NCBI GenBank assembly: GCA_003152015.1
Contig: PLZF01000096.1
Coordinates: 109,621-173,620 of the forward strand
DNA: 64,000 bases
DNA from: Acidimicrobiaceae bacterium
GTDB lineage: Bacteria; Actinomycetota; Acidimicrobiia; Acidimicrobiales; RAAP-2
Direction of reading: 5' to 3'
Below are positions 17,803 to 25,916 of the stretch, in pieces (position 1 is the first letter of the stretch; each line of letters begins with the position of its first letter). Under the pieces are notes generated by a model. It did not search any database. It saw only the letters and a program-made list of their open reading frames with translations, and was not told the DNA's origin. Both the position numbers and the translations under genes were made by a program.

Positions 17803-18776
17803 GGCTGCCCTGGGGAAAGGTCGACCGAGGCCGACCCATGGGACTCCGATGGCCATCCGGCAACAGTGACAACGTGCCCATCTGATCGCACCAACCGGGC
17901 GGGGAGACCGAGGCTTTCGAGCCAACCGACGGCGTCGGTTCCTTTGATCATCGAAGCAGTCGACGCGGTATTGGCGTCGACGCATGACCGAGCCGCCACT
18001 GTCACCGTACGCCAGCAAGTCTCCACGGGCAGCCCGGTTGTCGGGTCGATCAGGTGGTGCACAGACTGATCTCCCAATAACCACCTGCGGGCTCCGGTGC
18101 CAGAGGTGGCCAAGCCGCCGGGCCCCAACGTGACGGCAATCGGGCACGATTCATCGTCAGGCACCTCGCAGATACCGACGTCGAAACGTACAGCCGGTAC
18201 ACCGGATATGGCGATATCACCACCCAGAGACACCAACGCACCGCAGCCGAGCTGTGCAGTGATGTTGCGGGCAGCCCGATCTGCGGCAAACGCCTTGGAC
18301 GTCGCTCCCAAGTCGAGCAAGGTCCCGCCGGTCAGTCGTACGGAGGACCGATCGGTGTCGACCTCCACCGATTGCCAACCCGGTATTGGGGCTGGTTCCG
18401 GGGGTTGCCCGGGAACTCCAGGATAGATCTGGCCGATGTCGCGGTCGTAGCCAATAAGGCACATGGCGCTGCCTACCGTCGGATCCACCGACCCATTGCT
18501 CAGTGATGCAGCTCGCAAAGCGACAATGATCGCCTCGATGAGGTCAGCGGACACGGTGACCGCCGTATCGGTCCGTGCAGCTTCATTGAGCGCCGTGAGT
18601 TCCGAATCAGAACGGAAGCGGCTGGTCACCCGGTCGATCCTGTCAAGTTCCTCGTGCAGAATCGAGGCGGCGGACACCATCAAGGATGGTTCGGTCACCA
18701 TCAGATCCACTCGTGTGGACCAGGCGGTCGTCCGGTACACGGTGCGATCGGCCGCGTAGGCATGGGCCGACAGCAT
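17799..18776 (-). CDS. apbE: FAD:protein FMN transferase (ApbE family)
   Basis: Covalently attaches FMN from FAD to Thr or Ser of extracytoplasmic target proteins. Motifs visible are SRFRSDSELTALN, SVDPTVGSAMCLIGYDRD, DLGATSKAFAADRAA, VSLGGDIAISG, the HHLIDPTTGLPV motif and DANTASTASMIKG with the Mg-binding acidic residues. It starts at ATG 18776, or at TTG 18782, which overlaps the stop of the preceding gene. No signal peptide or lipobox is evident, unlike many Gram-negative ApbE proteins. Its flavinylation substrate is not obvious in this cluster, which is unusual because ApbE genes normally sit beside their targets. Confidence 0.9.
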   Translation of the reverse strand: MLSAHAYAADRTVYRTTAWSTRVDLMVTEPSLMVSAASILHEELDRIDRVTSRFRSDSELTALNEAARTDTAVTVSADLIEAIIVALRAASLSNGSVDPTVGSAMCLIGYDRDIGQIYPGVPGQPPEPAPIPGWQSVEVDTDRSSVRLTGGTLLDLGATSKAFAADRAARNITAQLGCGALVSLGGDIAISGVPAVRFDVGICEVPDDESCPIAVTLGPGGLATSGTGARRWLLGDQSVHHLIDPTTGLPVETCWRTVTVAARSCVDANTASTASMIKGTDAVGWLESLGLPARLVRSDGHVVTVAGWPSESHGSASVDLSPGQP

Positions 18777-18778
18777 GT

Positions 18779-19132
18779 TCAACTGACGGAGCTGACAACC
18801 GGGGCGCGTTGCCTGGTAGGCGCCGGGGTGTTCACAGGAGGAGCCAATGTAGTCGAAGGCGATGCCGAAGACGACGAAGCACCGGAAGAGGCGGCGTTTG
18901 TCGGTGAGGTGACTGGCGACGCGCCCGCAGATTGCGTGGACCCGGCGGCGGGCGTTGTCGAGTGCCCGGGGATGGCGCTACTGATGTAGGCAGCGAATGC
19001 ACCGACGGCAGCCACGCAACCCACTGCGGCCACCTTTGTCACCGTGCGTACCCGGCTGAGCCCCTCGTCCCGCCGGCGCTGCAACTGACGATCGATATTT
19101 CGGGGGGAAACCCGCTGACGTGGAGTAGCCAT
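18779..19132 (-). CDS. Small membrane-anchored protein with Ser/Ala/Thr-rich extracytoplasmic tail
   Basis: No family was recognised. The ATG at 19132 is preceded by AGGGTGA at good spacing, better than the ATG at 19168. The 117-residue product has a basic N-terminus (QLQRRRDEGLSRVR), one hydrophobic segment (AAVGCVAAVGAFAAYIS) and about 70 residues rich in Ser, Thr, Ala and Pro. It is the first gene downstream of the CTTACG repeats and overlaps or abuts apbE. The tail contains SSGAS, which loosely resembles flavinylation sites, but in a low-complexity context that makes this weak. A role as an anchored redox or wall protein is only inferred from position. Confidence 0.7.
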   Translation of the reverse strand: MATPRQRVSPRNIDRQLQRRRDEGLSRVRTVTKVAAVGCVAAVGAFAAYISSAIPGHSTTPAAGSTQSAGASPVTSPTNAASSGASSSSASPSTTLAPPVNTPAPTRQRAPVVSSVS

Positions 19133-19180
19133 ACACTTCACCCTATGGAACGTTCCTGACAACAGCATGAAAACTGGCGA

Positions 19181-19213
19181 TTCTTACGATCGGCTTACGG
19201 TCTACTTACGATT
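19181..19213 (-). promoter_or_regulatory. Three 11-bp-phased CTTACG repeats, probable OmpR-family response-regulator site
   Basis: CTTACG occurs at 19183, 19194 and 19205, exactly 11 bp apart, within units of consensus NNCTTACGRTY. Direct repeats on one helical face are the usual binding pattern of OmpR/PhoB-family regulators. The array is 50-80 bases upstream of the start of the small anchored protein gene that heads apbE, the membrane cytochrome, NuoF-like and ferredoxin genes. It directly follows the two-component genes. A degenerate fourth copy (GCTACGAAT) lies at about 19217. Confidence 0.6.
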
Positions 19214-19286
19214 CGGGCTACGAATCTCATGACTGATCGGAACGCGATCTCTGGTCAGGTCCGCTACTCAGCGCAGAAGTATTGGC

Positions 19287-20570
19287 TCAGTCTCCGCTCA
19301 CGTCGCCGAAACTCGTCTCCGATGGAGGGACAGAAGCGTGGCGCCACGACACGGCCATTCGGGCGCCACCAAGAGGTCCCCGGCCGACCGACCACGATCC
19401 GTTGGTGCTTCGTACGACAGTATCGGCGATGGCCAATCCCAAGCCGGTCCCCCCAGGTCGCCCGGTGGCCCTATGGAATCGGTCGAACACCAACTCCACG
19501 TGGTCCTCGGGGATGCCAGGTCCTGAATCGTCAACAGTAAGGGTTACCCGGTGCTCCGTATCTTCGACACGAACTTCCACCTCCCCACCAGGCTCTGTGT
19601 AGCGGCAGGAATTGTCCACCAGAACACCGATCAGGCGCTCGATGGAGTCGGGTTGAGCACGCACGAATGACCTGCCGATACCTGAATAGACAAACGAGAG
19701 TGAGATTTTGGCAGCGTCAGCAACTGGAGCGAACCGGTCGACACCCGATTTGGCCATTATGGCGACGTTGACTGTCTCGTCCGCATCGCGACTTGGCAGG
19801 TCACCATCGGCGCGGGCCAGCCACAATAGATCGTTCACGATTGACCGGAGCCGGGCGCTCTCGGTCGACACCCGACAGAGGCTGTCCCGATAGTCCGCGG
19901 CTTCGCGGGGGCGGCTGAGAGCGAGTTCGACCTCTGCCTCGATCACACTCAGCGGAGTCCTCAACTCATGGGACGCGTCGGCGGTGAATTCGGATTGCCG
20001 CCTACGGATCTGTTCGATCGGGGCAGAAGCCCTCAGACCGACAAGCAAGGATCCGGCGAAGGTCACGACGAGCAGTAAGGCCCCAAGAAGAACTTCTGCA
20101 ATGAGGCCTTCACCACGTATCCGGTCGATCTGGCTCACGCTTTCACCGGCCACCAGCCAGCCCGATCCTGAGCGGACGGCATCGAAGCGAAAGGAGCTTC
20201 CATTGACAGTAACGGTGAGGGGGGACGTATCCCACTGGTGTACGGGAAGATTCGGGGCACCGGTGGTCATCGGCGTCACCACTCCGACTCCGCTGACTTG
20301 CCAAACAAATGATGGTGCATCACTGAAATCAGCATCGTGCTGCAGACTCGGTATCGATCCCGACTCGCCCGGTGGTGGGCCCGGTCCGACGTCCGGTTTG
20401 ACCACGTCGGCAAGCCGCTCCGACAAACGCGAGTCGACCCCTTGCACGAGACGATGGACTTCTACCAGATTCAGGGCAACCGCCAGAATCACCGCCGTGA
20501 CCGCCACCACTGCCGTTGCCGCGGTGGCCACTTTGACGGCATGGAGGCGTTGGGCTCCGTGCCTGCTCAC
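19287..20570 (-). CDS. Two-component sensor histidine kinase
   Basis: A 427-residue membrane sensor kinase. Two hydrophobic segments (about residues 12-34 and 158-180) flank an extracytoplasmic domain of about 120 residues; a HAMP-like stretch and HisKA follow, with phospho-acceptor His in DASHELRTPLSVIEAE. The ATPase domain shows DNSCRYTEPGG (N box), DDSGPGIPEDH and GGTGLGLAIADTVV (G boxes). GTG at 20570 overlaps the TGA of the response regulator gene (GTGA), so it is translationally coupled. Its signal is unknown; the neighbours suggest redox, metal or oxygen-related sensing. Confidence 0.93.
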   Translation of the reverse strand: MSRHGAQRLHAVKVATAATAVVAVTAVILAVALNLVEVHRLVQGVDSRLSERLADVVKPDVGPGPPPGESGSIPSLQHDADFSDAPSFVWQVSGVGVVTPMTTGAPNLPVHQWDTSPLTVTVNGSSFRFDAVRSGSGWLVAGESVSQIDRIRGEGLIAEVLLGALLLVVTFAGSLLVGLRASAPIEQIRRRQSEFTADASHELRTPLSVIEAEVELALSRPREAADYRDSLCRVSTESARLRSIVNDLLWLARADGDLPSRDADETVNVAIMAKSGVDRFAPVADAAKISLSFVYSGIGRSFVRAQPDSIERLIGVLVDNSCRYTEPGGEVEVRVEDTEHRVTLTVDDSGPGIPEDHVELVFDRFHRATGRPGGTGLGLAIADTVVRSTNGSWSVGRGPLGGARMAVSWRHASVPPSETSFGDVSGD

Positions 20571-21235
20571 CCGGCCACCATCCGATAGCCCATACCCCGA
20601 ACCGTTTCGATACGCGCGGTACCTCCAACCAACTTGGCTCGGAGACGTCCGATATGGACATCGATGGTGTTCGAACCCACAGCATCGGCCTCGTCCTCCC
20701 ATACATGTACGGCGATTTCCCTTCGAGTCACCACCGCAGGGGACCGTCGGATCAGCAATTCGACGAGGCCTGCCTCGATAGCGGTGAGCGTGACGGGCGT
20801 CCGGTCGCGGGTGAGTTCTCGCGTCGACGGGTCAAAGACCAGGTCACCGCGGGTGAGAAGTGGATCGAGGGAAAGTGCTGGACGCCGTTGCAAAGCGTTG
20901 AGCCTTGCGATCAGTTCAGCAAACGAGAAGGGCTTGACCAGATAGTCGTCGGCTCCCTGGTTGAGTCCAACCACTCGGTCCTCGGTAGCGTCACGGGCTG
21001 TCAGCATCAATACCGGGGTCCGATCTCCCCGGTCACGCATCTCACTGACGACTTCGATACCGGTCTGTCCGGGCATACGCCAATCGAGAACAACTACTTC
21101 GTAGGTATACGACCTGAGGTGGGCGAGGGCGTCGGTACCGTCGGCCACCGCGTCGACCACGAAGCCATGCTCGCGCAGGCCGCGCTCAATTACCGATCTC
21201 AGGCCTGCATCGTCTTCAGCTACCAACACTCTCAT
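20567..21235 (-). CDS. OmpR-family response regulator
   Basis: A 222-residue regulator. The receiver domain has the acidic pair EDD at residues 7-9, the phospho-acceptor Asp51 in VVLDWRMPG, a Thr in MLTARD and Lys101 in LVKPFSF. The C-terminal winged helix ends in NTIDVHIGRLRAKL...IETVRGMGYRM, typical of OmpR/PhoB regulators. It is cotranscribed with the kinase. The phased CTTACG repeats 1.4 kb downstream, in front of the redox genes, are its best candidate target. Confidence 0.95.
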   Translation of the reverse strand: MRVLVAEDDAGLRSVIERGLREHGFVVDAVADGTDALAHLRSYTYEVVVLDWRMPGQTGIEVVSEMRDRGDRTPVLMLTARDATEDRVVGLNQGADDYLVKPFSFAELIARLNALQRRPALSLDPLLTRGDLVFDPSTRELTRDRTPVTLTAIEAGLVELLIRRSPAVVTRREIAVHVWEDEADAVGSNTIDVHIGRLRAKLVGGTARIETVRGMGYRMVAG

Positions 21236-21264
21236 GTGGTACTGAATCTACGTCGGATAGCCAC

Positions 21265-21960
21265 TCAACCGCCCGGGGGTCGACCACCGCTGGTGATCCA
21301 GTGAGTGGCCGCCGGAAGCATGACGATGCCAAGAATTGCCCCAATCACCAGGCTGCCAGCCACCGTCCAGAGGCGTGCGCCGGCCCCTTGCACTTGCCGT
21401 CGCGTTCGGCGGGCGATATCGGCCGGGGCCAGCCGGGCTGTATCAAGGATGTGTCCAAGCACGTGGAAGGTCATGGCTCCGAACCAAAGGACAAAACTCG
21501 CCTTATGCACAAAAAGTAGTTGACTACGCAGTGAATTCGGAACGAACAGGACCGCGATACCCGACCCGAAGACCACGATCGTCAGGAGCACCACCACCGG
21601 TCCGAGGAGGCGAAGGAGGAGCACCGGCGGCCCCTTTTCTCGATAGGCATTGTTACCTGAGTAATACCGAACGAAGCGCCATCCGATACTCCCCATCTTC
21701 ACCAGCACCGGCGGAACAAGGAGCATGCCGATGACGATATGCGGGGTGGCCAGCCGATGGACACTCAACAGCGTTGCTCCCTCGGCGGCCAAGAGAATCA
21801 AAAGGACAGCCGCGGACAATCCGGTGAGTCGGGAGTTCCCTTCGACCCCGGAGCGCGCCGTCCTGGGCGCGCGCGTCAAGTCATCCATCCCGATTTGGCC
21901 ACCATGCGCCTTACTCGGGCCCTGCACTCCGGTCATCTTCATAAGGCTCTGAGTATGCAT
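21265..21960 (-). CDS. Multi-pass membrane protein, cytochrome b-like
   Basis: A membrane protein of about 231 residues with four or five hydrophobic segments: SAAVLLILLAAEGATLL, HIVIGMLLVPPVLV, LLRLLGPVVVLLTIVVFGS, SFVLWFGAMTFHVLGHIL and SLVIGAILGIVML. Histidines in SVHRLATPH and FVHKASFVLWFGAMTFHVLGH sit where heme-b ligands are found in cytochrome b561/ferric-reductase-like proteins. A basic, disordered N-terminus precedes them. Several ATGs (22011, 21960, 21942, 21936) could start it; none has a clear ribosome site. It lies 29 bases upstream of the response regulator gene and probably heads the operon. Confidence 0.7.
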   Translation of the reverse strand: MHTQSLMKMTGVQGPSKAHGGQIGMDDLTRAPRTARSGVEGNSRLTGLSAAVLLILLAAEGATLLSVHRLATPHIVIGMLLVPPVLVKMGSIGWRFVRYYSGNNAYREKGPPVLLLRLLGPVVVLLTIVVFGSGIAVLFVPNSLRSQLLFVHKASFVLWFGAMTFHVLGHILDTARLAPADIARRTRRQVQGAGARLWTVAGSLVIGAILGIVMLPAATHWITSGGRPPGG

Positions 21961-22115
21961 CGGGAACCTGACGAGGAGATGACAAACGCAGGCACGCAGA
22001 CTTCGATGCAACTATCCGATTTACGTCGGCGCCAGCGCCCCGGTGCGCCCACGCCATTCACCTCACTTCCCCAAGGTACCCGTGTGAAATCGAATTCATC
22101 GTCCCGTCTCCTGAG

Positions 22116-22472
22116 GTGAACACTGCGGAAACCCGCGTTTCATACGGTGAGGTAGTGACAAAATCTCTGGTCGTCGTCGGTAATGGAATGGTAGGGCAGA
22201 AGTTGCTCGAGTCTGCCGTGGCCAGCGGACTGACTGATACATGGCAGATCGTGGCGTTCGGTGAGGAATGTCGCCCTGCCTATGATCGGGTCCACCTCAG
22301 TGCATACTTTGACGGTTGCACCGAGGACCAGCTCCGGTTCGGCGTACCGAAGATATCGTCACCCGCCCACAAACAGGCTTTCGACCTCCGTTCAGGTGTG
22401 CGTCTCGACGATCCAACCGTGCGGATCCCTGTCTATCCGGTCCGTGCCGTCGAAAAGACCGTACAGGTGTAG
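22116..22472 (+). pseudogene. nirB-nirD deletion fusion, remnant of assimilatory nitrite reductase
   Basis: The 118-codon frame has two unlike halves. Residues about 14-72 match the N-terminus of the NirB large subunit (LVVVGNGMVGQKLLE, FGEECRPAYDRVHLSAYFDG). Residues about 76-118 match the C-terminus of the Rieske-like NirD small subunit (GVPKISSPAHKQAFDL, RLDDPTVRIPVYPVR). The junction near base 22335 keeps the frame. All NirB catalytic parts (NADH site, Fe-S and siroheme domains) and the first half of NirD are absent, so it cannot reduce nitrite. It may start at GTG 22155. The simplest origin is one internal deletion across adjacent nirB and nirD. Confidence 0.8.
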
Positions 22473-23009
22473 GCGTGCCCAATGCCAACCAACTTGGACA
22501 GCGCCCCCTGAACGCAATCCGGCCCCACCATCACGGCAACATAGATGTATGGATCTGCGCATTCTGGCCTGACAATGTCCAGGAGGTACCTGTGCCTTCA
22601 GGCCGATCACATTCAGGCATCGATCGGAACGACTTCTGGGGAACGATGTGGCACCTCTGATTCGAACACTCCGGCAGCGCGGTCACTTGGCACCGGCGCC
22701 GAGTGACTCGTTGTCTCTGTCGGCTCGTTGTCTCTGTCGGCTCGTGGTCCTGGCGGCCGAGCCCGCCGCAGGCGGCACCAAACACGTGGTGGATCTGCAC
22801 CACCCCTTGCCGACAGGTCGTGCGTCTCGCGTGCACTATGTAACACCCACGAAACGCCAGCGAATCGCGTTGGCAACGTACATCTGGTTCTATATATGTG
22901 TGCCTGAAGTAGATCCATCCCGGCCGAGTGATCCTCGGCGCCGACTCCGGTGTCATGGTGTCCGGTGGACGGCCAGGCCGAAATCGACCGGACGTTTCAC
23001 GGGGGCGGT
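22473..23009. other. Gene-poor stretch between the nir remnant and the regulator gene
   Basis: No supported gene. Open frames here carry no recognisable motifs and composition is less G+C-biased than in neighbouring genes. It contains a 17-bp tandem repeat (22707-22747) and an A+T-rich patch near 22890-22905 (TCTATATATGTGTG) that could be the promoter of the downstream regulator. Confidence 0.5.
22707..22747 (+). repeat. 17-bp tandem duplication
   Basis: The unit CTCGTTGTCTCTGTCGG occurs twice in direct succession (22707-22723, 22724-22740), followed by a partial third copy. It is non-coding as far as can be judged. Confidence 0.85.
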
Positions 23010-24143
23010 GTGCCGGTGAATGGAGTCGCGCCAACGGCTGAGTCCCCACTCAAGGGATTCACCGTCGCCGTGACCTCTGATCGCCGGCGTGAAGAGCTGG
23101 CATCGATGTTCATGCGCAGGGGCGCACGAGTGATTACTGCCCCAATGATCCGTATCGATCTGATGGCAGACGACCAGGAGCTGCGTAGGGCAAATGATCA
23201 CTGCATGGCTGCCCCGGCGGACATCGTGGTGATCACGACCGGAATTGGCTTTCGGAAGTGGGTGGAAGCGGCTGACGGTTGGGGGAAGCGGGAAGGCCTT
23301 CTCGCCTGGCTTTCGCAAACCGAGTTGGTGGCTCGGGGCCCCAAGGTCCGGGGGGCTGTCCGGGCAGCCGGGTTGGTCGAAGCCTGGGCACCGGCGTCGG
23401 AGGCAATGGCGGAAGTCCTCGAACGCCTTCTGACTCGGGATCTGGCGGGCCGCCGGATCGTGATCCAGCTTCACGGCGACCCCCTCGACGAAGTCGTGAA
23501 TGCACTGGTGGAGGCGGGGGCGGAGGTCGTAACGGTCCCCGTCTACCAGTTGGCAACACCCACTGACGCGGTTTCGGTCGAACGACTGATCCGCTCGATC
23601 ATCGCTGGCCACGTCGACTGCGTTGTGTTCACCAGTGCCCCTGCTGCCGTCAGCATGCTCGACGCCGGCAGCTTGCTCGGGGTGCGCGACGAGTTGCTCA
23701 AGGCGTTTGCCACCACGGTGAGCGCGGCGTGCGTCGGGCCGATATGCGCTGCACCCTTCGCGGCAGCCGGCGTTTCGGTGATTCTCCCAGAGAAGGCCAG
23801 ACTCGGCGGACTTGTTCGGGCGGTCGGGGAAGAATTGCCCCGGCTCAGGAGTCGGCATTTCACGGTTGCCGGCCATGGTCTTGAGATCCGGGGCCACACA
23901 GTGGTGCTCGACAACAAATCAGTTACCCTTCCGCCCGCACCTATGGCCGTCCTCCGGGCGCTAGCGGAGCAGCCCGGTGCGGTGCTCACCAGGGAGGAAC
24001 TCGCGGATTGCCTTCCCGGCCATGAGTCGGGAAGGCATGCGGTGGAGATGGCTGTCACCCGCCTACGATCGTCGCTTCGCGTCGCGGGGATTGTGCAGAC
24101 AGTCGTCAAGCGCGGCTACCGGTTCTCTCCCGATCTACCGTGA
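23010..24143 (+). CDS. Uroporphyrinogen-III synthase-like protein with C-terminal winged-helix DNA-binding domain
   Basis: A 377-residue two-domain protein. Residues about 15-270 resemble HemD (FTVAVTSDRRREELASMFMRRGARV, DIVVITTGIGFRKWVEA, VVFTSAPAAVSML). The last 100 residues form an OmpR-like winged helix ending in AVEMAVTRLRSSLRVAGIVQTVVKRGYRFSP. Actinobacteria carry this fusion next to nitrite or nitrate assimilation genes (for example Rv0260c), where it is thought to regulate them; siroheme, the NirB cofactor, is made from uroporphyrinogen III. Here it survives beside a nirB-nirD deletion. It may start at GTG 23010 or 23016, or ATG 22950. Confidence 0.82.
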   Translation: MPVNGVAPTAESPLKGFTVAVTSDRRREELASMFMRRGARVITAPMIRIDLMADDQELRRANDHCMAAPADIVVITTGIGFRKWVEAADGWGKREGLLAWLSQTELVARGPKVRGAVRAAGLVEAWAPASEAMAEVLERLLTRDLAGRRIVIQLHGDPLDEVVNALVEAGAEVVTVPVYQLATPTDAVSVERLIRSIIAGHVDCVVFTSAPAAVSMLDAGSLLGVRDELLKAFATTVSAACVGPICAAPFAAAGVSVILPEKARLGGLVRAVGEELPRLRSRHFTVAGHGLEIRGHTVVLDNKSVTLPPAPMAVLRALAEQPGAVLTREELADCLPGHESGRHAVEMAVTRLRSSLRVAGIVQTVVKRGYRFSPDLP

Positions 24144-24170
24144 CCAATTGTCCTCTCGGTCCAGCCGGGT

Positions 24171-25649
24171 TCAACAGGGAGTGGGGTCGAAGTCCGACAG
24201 CGCGGTGGTGGTCGTAGTCGACGGGACCGATGATCCCGAACCTGAGGTACCTCCAGTGGATGGCGTACTTCCACCCGATCCCGTCACCGTCGTAGTGGTC
24301 GTAGTGGTCGTGGGGGGGCTCCCGTACGGGCCCGGAGGTGGCGTCACGACCGGTTCAGGCGCCTGACCCAGAAACTGGGCGACCGCTTGGTCTGCATCGG
24401 GTTGCTGGGCATAGATCACCGCACCCAACGAGCTGAACACAGACGAATTGGATTCGTAGGTGGGCAACGTCGTGGTCACCAGTGAACCGGACGAAAAGGC
24501 ATGGAACTCTTGTGCCAACGAGACCAGGCTGGCAACCGTGAACGTGGAGTCGATGGTGACACCCTGGACCACCGAACCAATGAAGGCATTGAGGGTCAAT
24601 GGGTTGTACTTGGTCTCCGCCTGGTTGATGAGCGCCCTCAAGAAGGCGTTTTGGCGCACGATACGCCCGTAATCACTGGTTCCGTCGTACTGCCAATACC
24701 CGTTCTTTTTGTACTCGTAGTGGCGGCTGCGGGCTACTGCCAGGGAATAGCCGCCGTTCACATGCTGACAACCCGTGGTGGTGATGTCGAGCCCGGTGTA
24801 TGTATCTCGGGCCGGGTAGGGGAAGTTGAGATTGATCCCACCGATAGCATCGACAGCCCCACGGAAGCCTGCGAAGTCAATCTGCACGACATGACTGATA
24901 GGGATGCCGAAGTTGGCTTCGATGGTCTGTACCAGCTGATCCGGCCCGTTGTTATAGGTGGCATTGATCCGGTTGTAGTGCCCAAGCTGACTGGTGTCGC
25001 CGGCCACGGCTACCACCGTGTCCCTGGGAATGGACAGCACTCTGACCTGACCAGTGCCCGGGTCCACGTGGAGAATCTTGACCACGTCACTTCGCTGGCC
25101 GGTTTGTACTGTGGACGAGCCGAAATGGGAGGCATCGGAGGTCGATTCGCCGAGACGTGAGTCGGAGCCGATGAGTAACACGTTGAAGGGCTGGCCGACC
25201 GCCGCCTTCTTCAGATGCCTTACCGTTACCTTCGAAACTTGATGGAACCGGTACTGGACATATCCGTAACCGGCTCCCACGGCCACCAACGCCAGGGAGA
25301 CAACCACCACCGCTCCCAGTAGGACCCGGTCGATCCAACTCCGCTTCCGCTTCGTTTTGGCTTTCCGGCGATTCGCTCTCAGTGCTCGTCGGGTGAGGGG
25401 CACCGCCGGCACTAGGGCCGCTTCAGTGCTGATCGCTGGGATACTCCCCGACTCAGTCTCTTCCGGCCCTGTTTCAGCCGGCCCTGTTTCAGCCGGCTCA
25501 GTCTCTTCCGGCCCTGTTTCAGCCGGCTCAGTCTCTTCCGGCCCTGTTTCAGCCGGCCCTGTTTGAGCCTGTCCCCCGGTCGGGGAACCGCCGGACCCAC
25601 CCCGGGGTGCACTGTCCGCGCTGCCCCGTCGGCGTTGTCGGCGAGCCAT
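24171..25649 (-). CDS. LytR-CpsA-Psr (LCP) family protein
   Basis: LCP proteins transfer wall polymers (arabinogalactan, teichoic or other glycopolymers) from lipid carriers to peptidoglycan. This 492-residue protein has a basic start (MARRQRRRGSA), an acidic repeat region rich in Pro, Glu, Thr and Gly, a basic patch and one transmembrane segment (VLLGAVVVVSLALVAVGAGYG). The LCP domain follows, with NVLLIGSDSRLG, RSDVVKILHVDPGTG, VLSIPRDTVVAV, GHYNRINATYNNG, FAGFRGAVDAIGGI and VARSRHYEYK. These supply the phosphate-binding Arg and Asp residues. A Thr/Pro/Gly/Ser tail closes it. The ATG at 25649 is preferred to 25691. Confidence 0.92.
   Translation of the reverse strand: MARRQRRRGSADSAPRGGSGGSPTGGQAQTGPAETGPEETEPAETGPEETEPAETGPAETGPEETESGSIPAISTEAALVPAVPLTRRALRANRRKAKTKRKRSWIDRVLLGAVVVVSLALVAVGAGYGYVQYRFHQVSKVTVRHLKKAAVGQPFNVLLIGSDSRLGESTSDASHFGSSTVQTGQRSDVVKILHVDPGTGQVRVLSIPRDTVVAVAGDTSQLGHYNRINATYNNGPDQLVQTIEANFGIPISHVVQIDFAGFRGAVDAIGGINLNFPYPARDTYTGLDITTTGCQHVNGGYSLAVARSRHYEYKKNGYWQYDGTSDYGRIVRQNAFLRALINQAETKYNPLTLNAFIGSVVQGVTIDSTFTVASLVSLAQEFHAFSSGSLVTTTLPTYESNSSVFSSLGAVIYAQQPDADQAVAQFLGQAPEPVVTPPPGPYGSPPTTTTTTTTVTGSGGSTPSTGGTSGSGSSVPSTTTTTALSDFDPTPC
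25446..25566 (-). repeat. In-frame 15-bp repeats encoding PAETG/PEETE in the LCP protein
   Basis: Units near CCTGTTTCAGCCGGC and TCAGTCTCTTCCGGC (plus-strand reading) alternate about eight times and encode PAETG and PEETE pentapeptides in the cytoplasmic N-terminal region. Copy number is probably variable. Confidence 0.8.
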
Positions 25650-25916
25650 GGCCCATGACGATAGCAACCGCGGCGTCGGGTCAGACGCCACCTCCGAAAA
25701 TGGCGATCAGGTGAGGGACCATGGCCATAGTCTGGCTAACTTCGCAGACCACCTTCACCGCCGGGGCAACCACGAGATCGAGATGGGTCATGGTGAGCGA
25801 GGACGACTGGTTATCCGACCTTGCGCGACCTGTCACAATTGGACAGCTAGCAGTCCCCCTGATCCGCCTGCTTCTCGCCTCCTGAAGACGTGGCCAGAAC
25901 CACGCCGACCGAGCGC

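Noticed and set aside
18779..19132. SSGAS in the small anchored protein as an ApbE flavinylation site
   Set aside because: The match is partial and lies in Ser/Ala/Thr-rich low-complexity sequence without an FMN-binding fold. It is kept only as a weak possibility.
22012..22115. A clear operator between the redox operon and the nir scar
   Set aside because: The 104-bp divergent region must hold promoters, but I found only a single partial CTTACG-like string (TTTACGTC) and no convincing repeat.
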